A stretch of DNA of 64,000 bases from Helicobacter himalayensis (GTDB lineage: Bacteria > Campylobacterota > Campylobacteria > Campylobacterales > Helicobacteraceae): NCBI RefSeq assembly GCF_001602095.1, contig NZ_CP014991.1:1240001-1304000 (forward strand), written 5' to 3'. Below, piece after piece: positions 28,413 through 37,750 of this stretch. The translations under genes and the position numbers were made by a program. Every line of letters starts with the position of its first letter. Positions within the stretch are counted from its first letter, which is position 1. The notes under the pieces were generated by a model. That model was not told the DNA's origin. It searched no databases and saw only the letters and a program-made list of their open reading frames with translations.

Positions 28413-28440
28413 ATATTAAGCCTCCAAAAAGGTTTAATAT
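28413..28440. terminator. Bidirectional terminator-like hairpin between uvrC and TonB receptor
   Basis: ATATTAAGCCT (28413-28423) and AGGTTTAATAT (28430-28440) form an 11-bp stem with one G-U pair and a 6-nt loop. It lies between the two convergent genes, so it could end both transcripts. Confidence 0.55.
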
Positions 28441-28498
28441 ATGAAAGCCTTAATTTATAAAGGATTTAAATTTATGATATGTAGTGGTAAATACGCGC

Positions 28499-31387
28499 TT
28501 AGTATTTATATCCCACTTGTGCCCAAAACTGCCTACCAACTTCATATATCGGTGTGGCAGTTGTGCCGGCGGTGGTATCATAGCGCGCACTTGTGATTGC
28601 AAGATTTTTAGAATCTAGCACATTGTAAATGTCAAAGTTCATATACAATATATTTCCGCGCCATACATTGACTTCAAAGCCCACACGCATATCCCATGTA
28701 AAAGCACCCTTTACCTTAAATGGTCGGAAGGTATCTAGCGGAGTTTCTGCCACGCCATCACCATCAAGGTCTGCGTAATCTGGCGGGCGCGTGGCATTTG
28801 TGGAGGTTGCAGGTATGCTTGCCATAACATTATAAGTACTTCGATAGCGGAAAAAGTTATTAAGTAGCCACTTCGTGCGCCCAAGCTCAAAATTATGCGT
28901 GGTGGTAAGCCGTAACGTGTAGGGGCGGATATAATTATCAGCGGGCTTGTCAGCATAGCGCACAAGCTCTCCATTCCAGCTTATCCACTGATTTGCAAGC
29001 TCGTTATTTGTGAGCGCATCAGTATAGTCAGTGTAGTTTCTTCGGACATTTGTCCAATCAAGTGCTAGGAGTGCAAAATGACGCGTGTTGAAAAGCACTA
29101 ATGGTGTGTTGTTCTGCAAAGTGAGCGTGATTATATTTGTGGTGCTTCTACCTTCGTTGTTATAGCGATGAAATGAGTTTCCATCTGGTGTAACTTGGCT
29201 AGGACATCTAGCAGCTATTTGTCCATTTTCATCATAACAGCCCATTCTTATCTCATCTTTACCCTCACGATAGATGTATTTTACACCAAGATTCCAAGCG
29301 TAGATTCTCTGCATAAAGCCCACAATATATTCATTAACATAGGGGATTTTTAGCTGTTGAAAATTTGTGCTATTGGCTACGCTGTTGTAGCAGTTATTGT
29401 AATCTTTGGCGTCGTTACAAGATCTGCCTCCTGCTAGTGCTTCTTCCCAACTTATGTTTGGGTCATTTCTCCTTATATCCGTTCGTAAAGCACTCATTCC
29501 CTCTGCTAACGCATACGCAAAGATATTGCGCCCATAGTAGCGGTTTGCGCCAAAAGTGAGCTGTGTGGCAAGGTTTTGCCTGCCTTGCCATTCATTCCAC
29601 GGGGCTTCGTAATTGAGTGCCAAACGCGGGGCAAAGGTAACCTTTCCCATATAAGTATCAGAATCCACCCTTAATCCCGGACGCACATTAAATGCACCAG
29701 CACGCCCAAAAGAAACATTTACAGAATCTTCTGCAAAGACACTTGCTAATACATTGCGCAAAGCCACACTGCCTTTTTTATAAAAAAGTGCATTTCTAAA
29801 ATACTGCCCATAATTCCAAACAAGAACATTTCCATTCTCAACTACATCACTAGAGCCTAAACCTGCTGAACCGTATTTTTGGGCATCATATACTTTTGCT
29901 ACATCACACCATTGCAATCCTGTTTGCAAACACAAGGCTTGTTGGCTTTGTGTCATATAAGTTGCTGATGGTCTAGGTGCAAGGTAATAGTCTCTAGGAT
30001 TGCTATTTTGCGCATATTGATAGCCTAGCTCTGCGCCAAGCTGTATGGTGTGTGTAGTGTTTGCTAGCTCAAAAGGCGTGAAGTCTTGTATGAGTTTATT
30101 ATTAAGTGTGTGTTGCGTGGAATCAAAAGGCGCATAACCCCCCTCTCTTGCTAGCCCCACCCAATTGCTCCAATGTTTAGATTCCGAAACAACCCAATCT
30201 TTAAAATCACTCCAGCCAATGGTGGTAGTAGAATTCTGCATATATGAGTAACTAAGAGTATTTGTAAGCACACCTAAGCTGTTTTGCCAAATAGCTTTTA
30301 AACCTGCATTATGCCCGCCGGATTTAAAGTTATAGTAATCATCTTGCGTACCCACAATAAAACGATAATCTGACTGCGGGGCGTAGGTATAGGTAAGTTC
30401 CAACCTCAAATCATCGCTTGGGTCATAATAGGTTTTTAAGAAAAAATTATAACTTTGGCGCTTTTGTTCTTGTTTGGCAGTAGCGTAATTTGCTGGGTCT
30501 ATTGGTGTAGGGCGAGAATGATTTGTAACTAAATGCTGTCGCACAGGAATAATGCTTTGTGTGCTTGTAAAGCTCGCAAGCACACCAAAGCGCTCATTAA
30601 TCTTAGATTCTACACTAGCACGGATTAAATGCTTTATAAAATATGGTTGATTGGCTTCTGAACTAGAATTTAGAAGATTTTGTAATTGTGCCTCACCACC
30701 ATCTAAATGGTAATTTGTCATTGAAAATGCGTCGGGCTCGGCGTTTCCTTGCGTGATTTGATAGCTCACATTTGCGCCAAAATCTTTTGTCGGTCGGCGC
30801 GTGTTTGCTTCTATCACACCACCGGTGAAGCCCCCATACGACGCACTGATATTAGAATCTTGCACTTTGATAGATTCTAGTAGGCTTGTATCGATATTAA
30901 ATCCTTGAGAGCGTCCCGGAGAGCCACCATAAACGTTTGCCGTGCCTGCTGGATTCAAATCATTATTCATTCCCATACCATCTATCATAAAAAGATTCTG
31001 ATAATGCAAGCCTCCGCTAATGCTGATTTTTGCCGGGTCGATTTCGCCGGGCGTGGCACTTCTAAGCTGCGCGGTATCATATTGCACATTTGGTAAAATC
31101 CGCAAAATGCTCGTAATGTCGCCATTTCCGCTGGGATTAGAATCTAGTATTTTGCGATCTAAGCTCTCCCCGCTTTGAAACTTTTGCAAATCCACATCAA
31201 CACCCTCAAGCGCGGTGACTTTGTTTAATCGCACTTTTTCTTGTGGTAATCCCGCATCGCCCGCATTTGTCTGCGTCTCTTGCACGCTAGGGCTTGTATC
31301 GTAGCGCATTTGGGTTTGAGTTTGCGCGCCTTGTAGCACACTTGCTCCACAGCACAAAATTGCAAGGCAAAAACTTTTCTTAACCAT
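28499..31387 (-). CDS. Large TonB-dependent outer-membrane receptor
   Basis: A 962-residue outer-membrane receptor. Signal peptide MVKKSFCLAILCCGASVLQGA, then a linker with Gln/Thr-rich sequence. The plug domain follows: SILRILPNVQYDTAQLR, ISISGGLHYQNLFMIDGMGMN, and SLLESIKVQDSNISASYGGFTGGVIEA. The long barrel ends VGRQFWAQVGYKY with a terminal aromatic residue. It is larger than the receptor at 8685 and not closely similar. The substrate is unknown (iron, heme, nickel or others). Transcribed alone towards uvrC; a diverged copy of the dispersed repeat lies just upstream. Confidence 0.88.
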   Translation of the reverse strand: MVKKSFCLAILCCGASVLQGAQTQTQMRYDTSPSVQETQTNAGDAGLPQEKVRLNKVTALEGVDVDLQKFQSGESLDRKILDSNPSGNGDITSILRILPNVQYDTAQLRSATPGEIDPAKISISGGLHYQNLFMIDGMGMNNDLNPAGTANVYGGSPGRSQGFNIDTSLLESIKVQDSNISASYGGFTGGVIEANTRRPTKDFGANVSYQITQGNAEPDAFSMTNYHLDGGEAQLQNLLNSSSEANQPYFIKHLIRASVESKINERFGVLASFTSTQSIIPVRQHLVTNHSRPTPIDPANYATAKQEQKRQSYNFFLKTYYDPSDDLRLELTYTYAPQSDYRFIVGTQDDYYNFKSGGHNAGLKAIWQNSLGVLTNTLSYSYMQNSTTTIGWSDFKDWVVSESKHWSNWVGLAREGGYAPFDSTQHTLNNKLIQDFTPFELANTTHTIQLGAELGYQYAQNSNPRDYYLAPRPSATYMTQSQQALCLQTGLQWCDVAKVYDAQKYGSAGLGSSDVVENGNVLVWNYGQYFRNALFYKKGSVALRNVLASVFAEDSVNVSFGRAGAFNVRPGLRVDSDTYMGKVTFAPRLALNYEAPWNEWQGRQNLATQLTFGANRYYGRNIFAYALAEGMSALRTDIRRNDPNISWEEALAGGRSCNDAKDYNNCYNSVANSTNFQQLKIPYVNEYIVGFMQRIYAWNLGVKYIYREGKDEIRMGCYDENGQIAARCPSQVTPDGNSFHRYNNEGRSTTNIITLTLQNNTPLVLFNTRHFALLALDWTNVRRNYTDYTDALTNNELANQWISWNGELVRYADKPADNYIRPYTLRLTTTHNFELGRTKWLLNNFFRYRSTYNVMASIPATSTNATRPPDYADLDGDGVAETPLDTFRPFKVKGAFTWDMRVGFEVNVWRGNILYMNFDIYNVLDSKNLAITSARYDTTAGTTATPIYEVGRQFWAQVGYKY

Positions 31388-31527
31388 ATTACTCCTTAAA
31401 TTCTCATTATAAGCAAAAAATGGGAATAACGCTTAGAGAATACCAAGAACAAAACAACAATGAATGATTTTATGCTTTGAATCTCCAGACACACAGAAAA
31501 GGGAACAGAATCTACAAATTTCAACGT

Positions 31528-31655
31528 TAGAGAATCCACAAACCCTACCAACAGAAAAAGGTTGAGCATTAGCGCGCAAGCGAAGTGCAACGAAGCTGGA
31601 GCGGAGCCAAAGCAGGATTCACTCCCGCGAAGGTGATACAATCTCAAAGGAATAG
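31528..31655 (+). repeat. Dispersed palindromic repeat, copy 3 (near full length)
   Basis: Non-coding copy between the start of the TonB receptor and the end of murG. The left flank (AGAATCCACAAACCCTACCAAC), the core GCGGAGCCAAAGCAGGATTC-ACTCCCGC and the right flank (AAAGGAATAGAATC) all align with the tandem units at 63715-64000. The palindrome has one mismatch (GCAGGA versus TCCCGC). The rest of the 271-bp gap 31388-31658 shows nothing else clear. Confidence 0.8.
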
Positions 31656-31658
31656 AAT

Positions 31659-32735
31659 CTACAAGACAGATTCTATTTGCGTAATAATCTCTTTTGCACC
31701 ATTTGGGGAAGTTGCGGAATGCAAGATTTGAGAGATTTGCGAAATTTTTGGCTTTAGATTCTGCAAAAATGTTAGCACCTTTGCGGAATCTAGCTTATAT
31801 TCAGTGCAGATTTCTGCAAGCCCTTTTTTCTGAAACTCAAGGGCATTGAAATACTGATGATTTTTGTGCGCATAAGGATAGGGGACAAAAAAGCAAGGCA
31901 AGCCATTTGCACAGGTTTCCCACACACTTGAAGCCCCTGAGCGCGAAATGCAAACATCGCTTCGTTCCATAAGCTCAACAAGATTTGGGTTATAGCTAAA
32001 GGCATTCACGCGCTCTAAAATTCCTTGTTTTGCGTAAGCTTCTTTGACGCGCTCAAAGTCATTTTTGCCACATTGATGAAAAACTTTTATCCCAAGCTCT
32101 AAGAGTTTTGGCGCAAGCTCTAAAGCGAGATTATTTATCGTGCGCGCACCTTGCGAGCCTCCAAGAAACAATACAGAATCTATTTTCTCCCGCACGCGTG
32201 CTTTGACAAAAAACTCTTTGCGTATCGGATAGGCGCACTGCACGAAATTGCGCGCTTTAAAAAAGCCTGTATGCTCTTGTGGGAATGAGCTAAAAACTGC
32301 CTTTGCAAATGGAGAGAGAATCTTATTTAAACTCCCGCTCATCGCGTTTTGCTCGTGGATAAAAAGCGGAATCCTGCAAATCAGTGCGCCAATGCTCGCC
32401 CCCGCTGCGCTAAATCCACCAACGCTAATAACTGCATGCACATTGTGTATTTTAAAAATTTTGCGCGCAAGCTTAGTGGCATTTGCAACTTTTAAAAGCG
32501 CTCCAAGCTTTGCTAAGCCTCTTTTATTCACCACGCCCGTGCTTTGCAAAAAATAAGTTTTGACAAAAAGCGCCTCATTTGCGTTGCTCGCACTAGATTC
32601 CCCAAACCAAAGCTTATCCTGCCCCAAAGTCGAGCCAATATACACACAAGGGAGATTGCGCGCTTTTAGCTCCAGCGCGAGCGCCTTTGCTATGGCTAAA
32701 TGCCCGCCTGTGCCACCACCTGTGATAGCAAACAT
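31659..32735 (-). CDS. murG: UDP-N-acetylglucosamine transferase MurG (lipid II synthesis)
   Basis: Adds GlcNAc to lipid I at the inner membrane, finishing the peptidoglycan precursor. GT28 protein of 358 residues with TGGGTGGHLAIAKALA at the N-terminus, VGGFSAAGASIGALI, FIHEQNAMSG, LGGSQGARTINNLALE, and the C-terminal donor site SGASSVWETCANGLPCFFVPYPYAHKNHQ. The start codon overlaps the end of the DedA-fusion gene by 1 bp. Confidence 0.97.
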   Translation of the reverse strand: MFAITGGGTGGHLAIAKALALELKARNLPCVYIGSTLGQDKLWFGESSASNANEALFVKTYFLQSTGVVNKRGLAKLGALLKVANATKLARKIFKIHNVHAVISVGGFSAAGASIGALICRIPLFIHEQNAMSGSLNKILSPFAKAVFSSFPQEHTGFFKARNFVQCAYPIRKEFFVKARVREKIDSVLFLGGSQGARTINNLALELAPKLLELGIKVFHQCGKNDFERVKEAYAKQGILERVNAFSYNPNLVELMERSDVCISRSGASSVWETCANGLPCFFVPYPYAHKNHQYFNALEFQKKGLAEICTEYKLDSAKVLTFLQNLKPKISQISQILHSATSPNGAKEIITQIESVL

Positions 32736-34120
32736 TAGTGCTTATGCTCGCTATGATTATGTGCGCTGTGGTCGTGTTTCTTATTATCGTTGTGCTCACA
32801 GCATTTAGGCATTTGCGTTGTGATAGGCTTGCCTAGTGCTTTCCACGCGCCAAAACCACCCACAAGGCGATAAAGCTCTGTGTATCCTAAATGTTGCGCC
32901 CAAAGTATAGCAGTATGCGCGCTCCCAGCGGGTGCGAAGATAGAATCTCCTTCATCATAAAACACGATTTTTGCGCCCTTATCTGCTCTTAAAAACTCTA
33001 CAAACTGCTTCAGATCGCCATTTTGAGAATCCTCTTTCCAATTCCACTCGCTCCCATCTTCATTTAAACTTAATGATTTGCCAAAGCCAAAATGTTTCGC
33101 ATTTGGGATAAGTCCGAGGTTGTAAATCCCGCGTGGCAAGGTAGCGATAATCACAAAATCATTAAGTTGTGAAGCCAGACTTTCAGAATCAATAAGCTTG
33201 TAGTCATTATTATCCGCGCGTTGCTTGAGTGCGATTGCCTCTTGTGTTGATTCTTGCATTGATTCTTGTGATTTGTTTTGTGTGCTAGATTCTGTATTTT
33301 GTTGAGAATCTAGCATTTGCAAATACGCCAAATGCAAAGCGACAAATTTATTTCCAGAATCCATTTTTTGTGCTTTATTAGGAAGTGTAAAAAACGCTGT
33401 CCCGCCGATAAATACGACCATCACAAGCACCACGCTTAAAGTTCTTTTTAGCTTGCTTTCTTTAAATTTCTGCCACAACACATACGCCACACCCACCGCA
33501 CACACAAAAATCAATGTGGCATAGCCGGCAAATTTCGCGTAGGATTTAATCGTGCTTTGCGCACCATCAAGCTCTTTTGAAGTGAAAGCGTGGATAATGT
33601 TTTCCACCTCAAAGCCCGAGCCAAAAAGCTTGCCAATATACCAACCAAGTATTGTCAAAATCACCACCCAAATACCAGCACCAAGGCTTGTGTAAAAGCT
33701 AAATTTCGCAAGATTCATTCTTGCCAAGCCCGCAGGAAGTGAGATATACTGCCTAATGCCCATAATAAGCCGCCCAATAAAGGTGCTTACCTCGCCGTGT
33801 TTTTTGAAATAATTTTCCATTTTTTGCATTGTGGATTCTGTAAAGAAAAAATATTTGCCAAAGCGAATGAGAAAATCCCTGCCAAATTTTATCGCTAAGT
33901 AGTAGTTAAACAGCGCGCCTGCAAGTGAGCCTGCAATGCCTGCAATCACCGCAATCACCGCGCTCATCTCGCCCTTATACGCCAAATAGCCCGCAGGTAT
34001 CATCACCACTTCTGAAGGGAAAGGCACGAAGCTAGATTCCAAAAACATCATCGCAAATACCCCAAGATACCCCGCCGCGCTGACAAAATTCACAATAAAA
34101 TCAACAATTTGCCCAAACAT
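32735..34120 (-). CDS. DedA-family membrane protein fused to rhodanese-like domain
   Basis: A 461-residue fusion. Residues 1-200 form a DedA/SNARE-associated domain (FLESSFVPFPSEVVMIPAGYLA, then FIGRLIMGIRQYISLPAGLARM), a family involved in undecaprenyl-phosphate or phospholipid flipping. A further helix and a Gln/Ser/Glu-rich linker (about 263-303) follow, then a rhodanese fold. Its active-site loop reads IVFYDEGDSIFAPAGSAHT, with Asp where the catalytic Cys should be. The C-terminus is His-rich (HDHSAHNHSEHKH) and has CC, suggesting metal binding. I chose the ATG at 34120: AAAGGA precedes it and a minus-strand TATAAT lies at 34161-34166, which would exclude the upstream ATG. Confidence 0.88.
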   Translation of the reverse strand: MFGQIVDFIVNFVSAAGYLGVFAMMFLESSFVPFPSEVVMIPAGYLAYKGEMSAVIAVIAGIAGSLAGALFNYYLAIKFGRDFLIRFGKYFFFTESTMQKMENYFKKHGEVSTFIGRLIMGIRQYISLPAGLARMNLAKFSFYTSLGAGIWVVILTILGWYIGKLFGSGFEVENIIHAFTSKELDGAQSTIKSYAKFAGYATLIFVCAVGVAYVLWQKFKESKLKRTLSVVLVMVVFIGGTAFFTLPNKAQKMDSGNKFVALHLAYLQMLDSQQNTESSTQNKSQESMQESTQEAIALKQRADNNDYKLIDSESLASQLNDFVIIATLPRGIYNLGLIPNAKHFGFGKSLSLNEDGSEWNWKEDSQNGDLKQFVEFLRADKGAKIVFYDEGDSIFAPAGSAHTAILWAQHLGYTELYRLVGGFGAWKALGKPITTQMPKCCEHNDNKKHDHSAHNHSEHKH

Positions 34121-34160
34121 TGCAATCCTTTTTGTGGTTTGTTTAGAAAATAAAGTCGCC

Positions 34161-34183
34161 ATTATAAATGCTTTTGTTATAAT
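34161..34183. promoter_or_regulatory. Divergent -10 boxes for DedA fusion and carbonic anhydrase
   Basis: Minus-strand TATAAT at 34161-34166 and plus-strand TATAAT at 34178-34183 in a 102-bp divergent gap. The first supports the downstream start chosen for the DedA gene. Confidence 0.55.
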
Positions 34184-34222
34184 TTGGCTTTAAATTTGCA
34201 ACTACATTAAGGGTAAATTTTT

Positions 34223-34876
34223 ATGAAAGAATTATTTGAGGGTGCGATTAGATTCCAAGAGGAGGATTTCCTCGCGCACCAAAAGCTTTATGAAAGTTTG
34301 AAAAAATCTCAAAATCCTCATACGCTCTTTATTAGTTGTGCAGATTCTCGCGTGGTGCCAAATCTCATCACAAGTTCGGACCCGGGCGATTTGTTTGTGG
34401 TGCGCAATGTGGGAAATATTATCCCACCTTACACGGAATCTAATCTTATGCGTAAAGGCTATCTTGCGACCACTTCAGCAATTGAATATGCTTTGACGAT
34501 TTTAGAAGTGCAAAATGTCATTATTTGCGGACATAGTAATTGTGGCGCGTGTGCAGCGATTTATGAGCCTCCACAAAAGCTTGAAAACGCGCCTTATGTC
34601 AAAAAGTGGATTGAGCTTTTAGAGCCGGTCAAGCAAAAGGTACTAGCACTAAAGCCTTCCAGCAAGTCAAAACGTGTGTGGCTAACCGAGCAAATCAATG
34701 TCGAGCAGCAACTTGAAAATCTGCTTACTTATCCTTTTGTAGAAGAGCGCTTTGATAGAGGCGAGCTAAATGTGTATGGTTGGTATTATATTATCGAAAC
34801 AGGGGAGATTCTTAACTATAATATGATTAAGCGCGAGTTTAAGCCAATCGTGCAAAAGAAAGCAGAAAAAAAATAA
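34223..34876 (+). CDS. Beta-class carbonic anhydrase
   Basis: Interconverts CO2 and bicarbonate in the cytoplasm. The 217 residues hold the zinc ligands C39 with the D41-R43 dyad (SCADSRVVP) and H104/C107 (CGHSNCGAC). NVGNIIPPY and the SAIEYA helix are also typical. It precedes kdsA by 21 bp. In H. pylori the equivalent gene (HP0004) lies in the same neighbourhood. Probably supports bicarbonate supply and pH control in a capnophile. Confidence 0.95.
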   Translation: MKELFEGAIRFQEEDFLAHQKLYESLKKSQNPHTLFISCADSRVVPNLITSSDPGDLFVVRNVGNIIPPYTESNLMRKGYLATTSAIEYALTILEVQNVIICGHSNCGACAAIYEPPQKLENAPYVKKWIELLEPVKQKVLALKPSSKSKRVWLTEQINVEQQLENLLTYPFVEERFDRGELNVYGWYYIIETGEILNYNMIKREFKPIVQKKAEKK

Positions 34877-34897
34877 ATCTTAAGGAGGAGATTACCT

Positions 34898-35719
34898 ATG
34901 ATACTAATGAGCGGACCTTGCGTTATTGAAAGCTATGAGAATCTAAGCGCCACAGCAAAGGCATTGCAGCCAATCGCGCAAAATGAAAAAATCGATTTTT
35001 ACTTCAAAGCAAGCTTTGATAAAGCAAATCGCACGAGTTTGGATTCTTACCGCGGACCGGGTTTGGAGAAAGGTTTGGAGCTTTTGGCGCAGATTAAAAA
35101 AGAATTTGGATATAAAATCATTACAGATATTCACGAAAGTTGCCAAGCAGAGGCGATTGCGAAGGTGGCTGATGTGATACAAATACCAGCATTTTTGTGT
35201 CGACAGACAGATTTAGTCGTCAAAGTCGCTGAAACTGACAAAATTGTCAATATCAAAAAGGGGCAATTTATGAATCCCGCTGATATGCGCTATGTGGTGC
35301 TGAAAGCAATAAAAACGCGTGGCGGAAATGAAGCCACTTATGAAGAAAGCAAAAAATATGGAATCTGGCTTACCGAGCGAGGCAATAGCTTTGGGTATGG
35401 GAATCTTGTCGTTGATATGCGCTCACTTGTGATTATGCGTGCATTTGCGCCCGTGATTTTTGATGCGACACATAGCGTGCAAATGCCCGGAATTGCTGGT
35501 GGCAAAAGTGGTGGAGATAGCTCATTTGTCCCATATCTTGCGCGTGCAGCAGCGAGCGTGGGCGTAGATGGATTTTTTGCCGAAACGCATTTAGATCCAA
35601 AATCAGCACTAAGCGATGGGGCGAATATGGTCCCAACAGCTAAGCTTTTTGGCTTAGTAGATGATTTATTGCACTTGCAAGAACTTTTACCCACATTCAA
35701 TTCCACACAAAATGCGTAA
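34898..35719 (+). CDS. kdsA: 3-deoxy-8-phosphooctulonate (Kdo-8-P) synthase
   Basis: Condenses PEP and arabinose 5-phosphate to Kdo-8-phosphate for the lipopolysaccharide inner core. TIM-barrel of 273 residues: GPCVIESYE at the N-terminus, [50 protein letters not shown], and [20 protein letters not shown] strong AAGGAGGAGA ribosome site precedes the ATG. Followed by ribH 31 bp on. Confidence 0.97.
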   Translation: MILMSGPCVIESYENLSATAKALQPIAQNEKIDFYFKASFDKANRTSLDSYRGPGLEKGLELLAQIKKEFGYKIITDIHESCQAEAIAKVADVIQIPAFLCRQTDLVVKVAETDKIVNIKKGQFMNPADMRYVVLKAIKTRGGNEATYEESKKYGIWLTERGNSFGYGNLVVDMRSLVIMRAFAPVIFDATHSVQMPGIAGGKSGGDSSFVPYLARAAASVGVDGFFAETHLDPKSALSDGANMVPTAKLFGLVDDLLHLQELLPTFNSTQNA

Positions 35720-35750
35720 AAACTAATCTCATCAAAGAAGGAGTAAAAAA

Positions 35751-36221
35751 ATGAATATCATTGAAGGGAAATTGCAACTGCGAGGCGATGAAAAAATCGC
35801 AATCATCGCTTCTCGTTTTAATCACCTCATCACAGATAAACTCATTGAGGGCGCGAAAGACTGCTTTTTGCGCCACGGGGGGAATGAGGACTTGCTAGAT
35901 TTAATCCTTGTGCCCGGCGCGTATGAAGTGCCTTTTGCATTGCAAAAAGTGCTCTCACAAGGTGATTATGATGGAATCTGCTGTCTTGGCGCAATTATAC
36001 GAGGCTCTACACCACATTTTGACTATGTCGCAGCAGAGGCGACAAAAGGCATTGCCAACACCACATTAAAATACGGCGCGGCGGTAACTTTTGGCGTGCT
36101 CACCACTGATACAATCGAGCAAGCCATTGAACGCGCAGGCACAAAAGCCGGCAACAAGGGCTTTGAAAGTATGAATTCGCTGATTGAGCTTGTGAATTTG
36201 TATCAGAATCTAGGGGTGTAA
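35751..36221 (+). CDS. ribH: 6,7-dimethyl-8-ribityllumazine synthase
   Basis: Penultimate step of riboflavin synthesis. The 156 residues show the N-terminal [59 protein letters not shown] and [27 protein letters not shown], all standard for the icosahedral lumazine synthase family. AAGGAG lies before the ATG. nusB starts 1 bp after the stop, the same pairing as in H. pylori HP0001-HP0002. Confidence 0.97.
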   Translation: MNIIEGKLQLRGDEKIAIIASRFNHLITDKLIEGAKDCFLRHGGNEDLLDLILVPGAYEVPFALQKVLSQGDYDGICCLGAIIRGSTPHFDYVAAEATKGIANTTLKYGAAVTFGVLTTDTIEQAIERAGTKAGNKGFESMNSLIELVNLYQNLGV

Positions 36222-36222
36222 T

Positions 36223-36873
36223 TTGGCGACACGCACACAAGCACGCAACGCGGTTATAGGCATTTTGTATGCGTATGATTTAGGAAATGAATGTGCGCTC
36301 AAAAATGCCAAAGAAATTTTAGAAGAAAAGAGAATCCGCCACAAACAGCAAGAATTTGCGCTATGTCTAACTTTAGGCGTGGTAGAGCAAAAAGATTCAC
36401 TTGATAGCCTTATAAGCGCGCATTTGAAGGAATGGGATATTGAAAGGCTTGGGAGCATTGAACGTGCGATTTTGCGACTTGGCGCGTATGAAATGTGCTA
36501 CCAAAAGACTGATGTGCCAATTGTGATAAATGAGGCAATCGAGCTTAGTAAGGCATATGGTGATGATAACGCGCCAAGGCTCATTAATGGCGTGCTAGAT
36601 TCTTTGCAAAAAGCGCTCAAAGATAAAGATTTGCAAGAATATCTAAACGAGATAAAAGCCACGCAGAGTGCTTTAAAGCAAGTTGCTCTCAATGCGCCAC
36701 AAGCAAAAGAGCGCGCGCAAAAACAAGATTCTAAGCTTTCTAAATATCCTAAATCTCCTAGCACGCGCGCAAAAAATGCTAAAAGCACCAAATACACAAA
36801 CTCTAACACACAAAGCCCAAAACCTCGCAAGAGTTTTAAGTGCGCAGATTCTACAAAGTCAAAAAATCCATAA
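36223..36873 (+). CDS. nusB: Transcription antitermination factor NusB with long basic tail
   Basis: Binds boxA RNA with NusE in rRNA antitermination. The first 140 residues form the usual domain (ATRTQARNAVIGILYAYDLGNE, RLGSIERAILRLGAYEM, VINEAIELSKAYGDDNAPRLINGVLDSL). The remaining 70 or so residues are a Lys/Ser/Gln-rich low-complexity tail not found in typical NusB, which is about 140 residues long. Starts at TTG directly after ribH, with AGGGG in the ribH end as ribosome site. Confidence 0.93.
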   Translation: MATRTQARNAVIGILYAYDLGNECALKNAKEILEEKRIRHKQQEFALCLTLGVVEQKDSLDSLISAHLKEWDIERLGSIERAILRLGAYEMCYQKTDVPIVINEAIELSKAYGDDNAPRLINGVLDSLQKALKDKDLQEYLNEIKATQSALKQVALNAPQAKERAQKQDSKLSKYPKSPSTRAKNAKSTKYTNSNTQSPKPRKSFKCADSTKSKNP

Positions 36874-36888
36874 ACTTAAGGAGAATTC

Positions 36889-37581
36889 ATGCCAAAACTT
36901 TGCGTTGCACTAGATTTAGATTCTAAAAATGAAACTTTGTCGTTGGTGCGCGATGTGAGGCGCTTTGACAAAGAGCTTTGGTTAAAAATTGGCTTGAAAG
37001 CATATTTACGCGATGGGGCGAGCCTTTTGGAAGAAATCCGCGCTTTAGGGGATTTTAAGCTTTTTTTGGATTTGAAGCTTTATGATATTCCAAATACGAT
37101 GCTTGATGCGGTATGTGAGATTGCAAAACTGCGGGTAAATATGCTGACAATCCACGCAAGCAGTGGTGTCGAGGCGATGAAGCTTTTGGGCGCTCAATCA
37201 CGCGCGCAAGACAATTTCCCGCTGATTTTAGCAGTGAGCGCGCTTACAAGTTTTGATGCACAGGGCTTTGAGCTTATTTATAATGCCCCGCTTGCAAACC
37301 ACGCGCGCAAAATGGCAATGCTCGCAGATTCTAGTGGGATTGATGGTGTGGTGTGCTCGTGCTTTGAAGTGAGCGAGATTAAGGCTTACACAAATCCGAA
37401 TTTTCTCACGCTCACGCCCGGAATCCGCCCTTTTAACGAATCTAGCAACGACCAAAAACGCGTGGCAGATTTAGCAATGGCAAAACGCGTGGGAAGTGAT
37501 TTTATTGTCGTTGGACGCCCGATTTATCGTGCAAAAGAGCCTTTAGACGTGGTAGAAAAAATCTTAGAAAATCTCTCATAA
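36889..37581 (+). CDS. pyrF: Orotidine 5'-phosphate decarboxylase
   Basis: Last step of UMP synthesis. The 230 residues start with LCVALDLDSKNETLSLVRD and contain the catalytic loop FLDLKLYDIPNTM (D.K..DIpnT), MLTIHASSGVEAM, TPGIRPF and the C-terminal FIVVGRPIYRAKEP phosphate site. AAGGAG lies 8 nt before the ATG. End of the kdsA-ribH-nusB-pyrF group. Confidence 0.96.
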   Translation: MPKLCVALDLDSKNETLSLVRDVRRFDKELWLKIGLKAYLRDGASLLEEIRALGDFKLFLDLKLYDIPNTMLDAVCEIAKLRVNMLTIHASSGVEAMKLLGAQSRAQDNFPLILAVSALTSFDAQGFELIYNAPLANHARKMAMLADSSGIDGVVCSCFEVSEIKAYTNPNFLTLTPGIRPFNESSNDQKRVADLAMAKRVGSDFIVVGRPIYRAKEPLDVVEKILENLS

Positions 37582-37604
37582 ATTCAAAAAATGCGCACTT
37601 GTAT

Positions 37605-37720
37605 TGCATCACCTGCGCGGGAGTGAATCCCCCGCTTCGGCTCACGCATATACTCCGCATTATCTTGGAAGCTTTGGTTTACAGATTCTGTAATTGCTTT
37701 TGAACTTCTTAAGATTCTGA
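37605..37720 (-). repeat. Dispersed palindromic repeat, copy 4
   Basis: Minus-strand orientation. The core ACCTGCGCGGGAGTGAATCC at 37611-37630 is followed by CCCGCTTCGGCTC, with one extra C compared with other copies. A weaker match to the left flank of the family (ACAGATTCTG) lies near 37680-37690. Non-coding, between pyrF and the second phase-variable membrane protein gene. Confidence 0.75.
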
Positions 37721-37750
37721 TTGCTTGACTTCTATTTTCATCTCCACGCA

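Noticed and set aside
30137-30142. C6 run inside the large TonB receptor gene as a phase-variation tract
   Set aside because: Only six bases and the frame is intact; too short to be hypermutable.
31396-31647. 83-codon minus-strand frame between murG and the TonB receptor
   Set aside because: It runs through the dispersed repeat copy 3; no ribosome site and no family resemblance.
35878-35883. G6 run in ribH as a contingency tract
   Set aside because: Short, in a housekeeping gene with an intact frame.
34223-37581. Replication origin near the HP0001-like block
   Set aside because: The H. pylori numbering start is not its origin; no dnaA gene or DnaA-box cluster is visible here.
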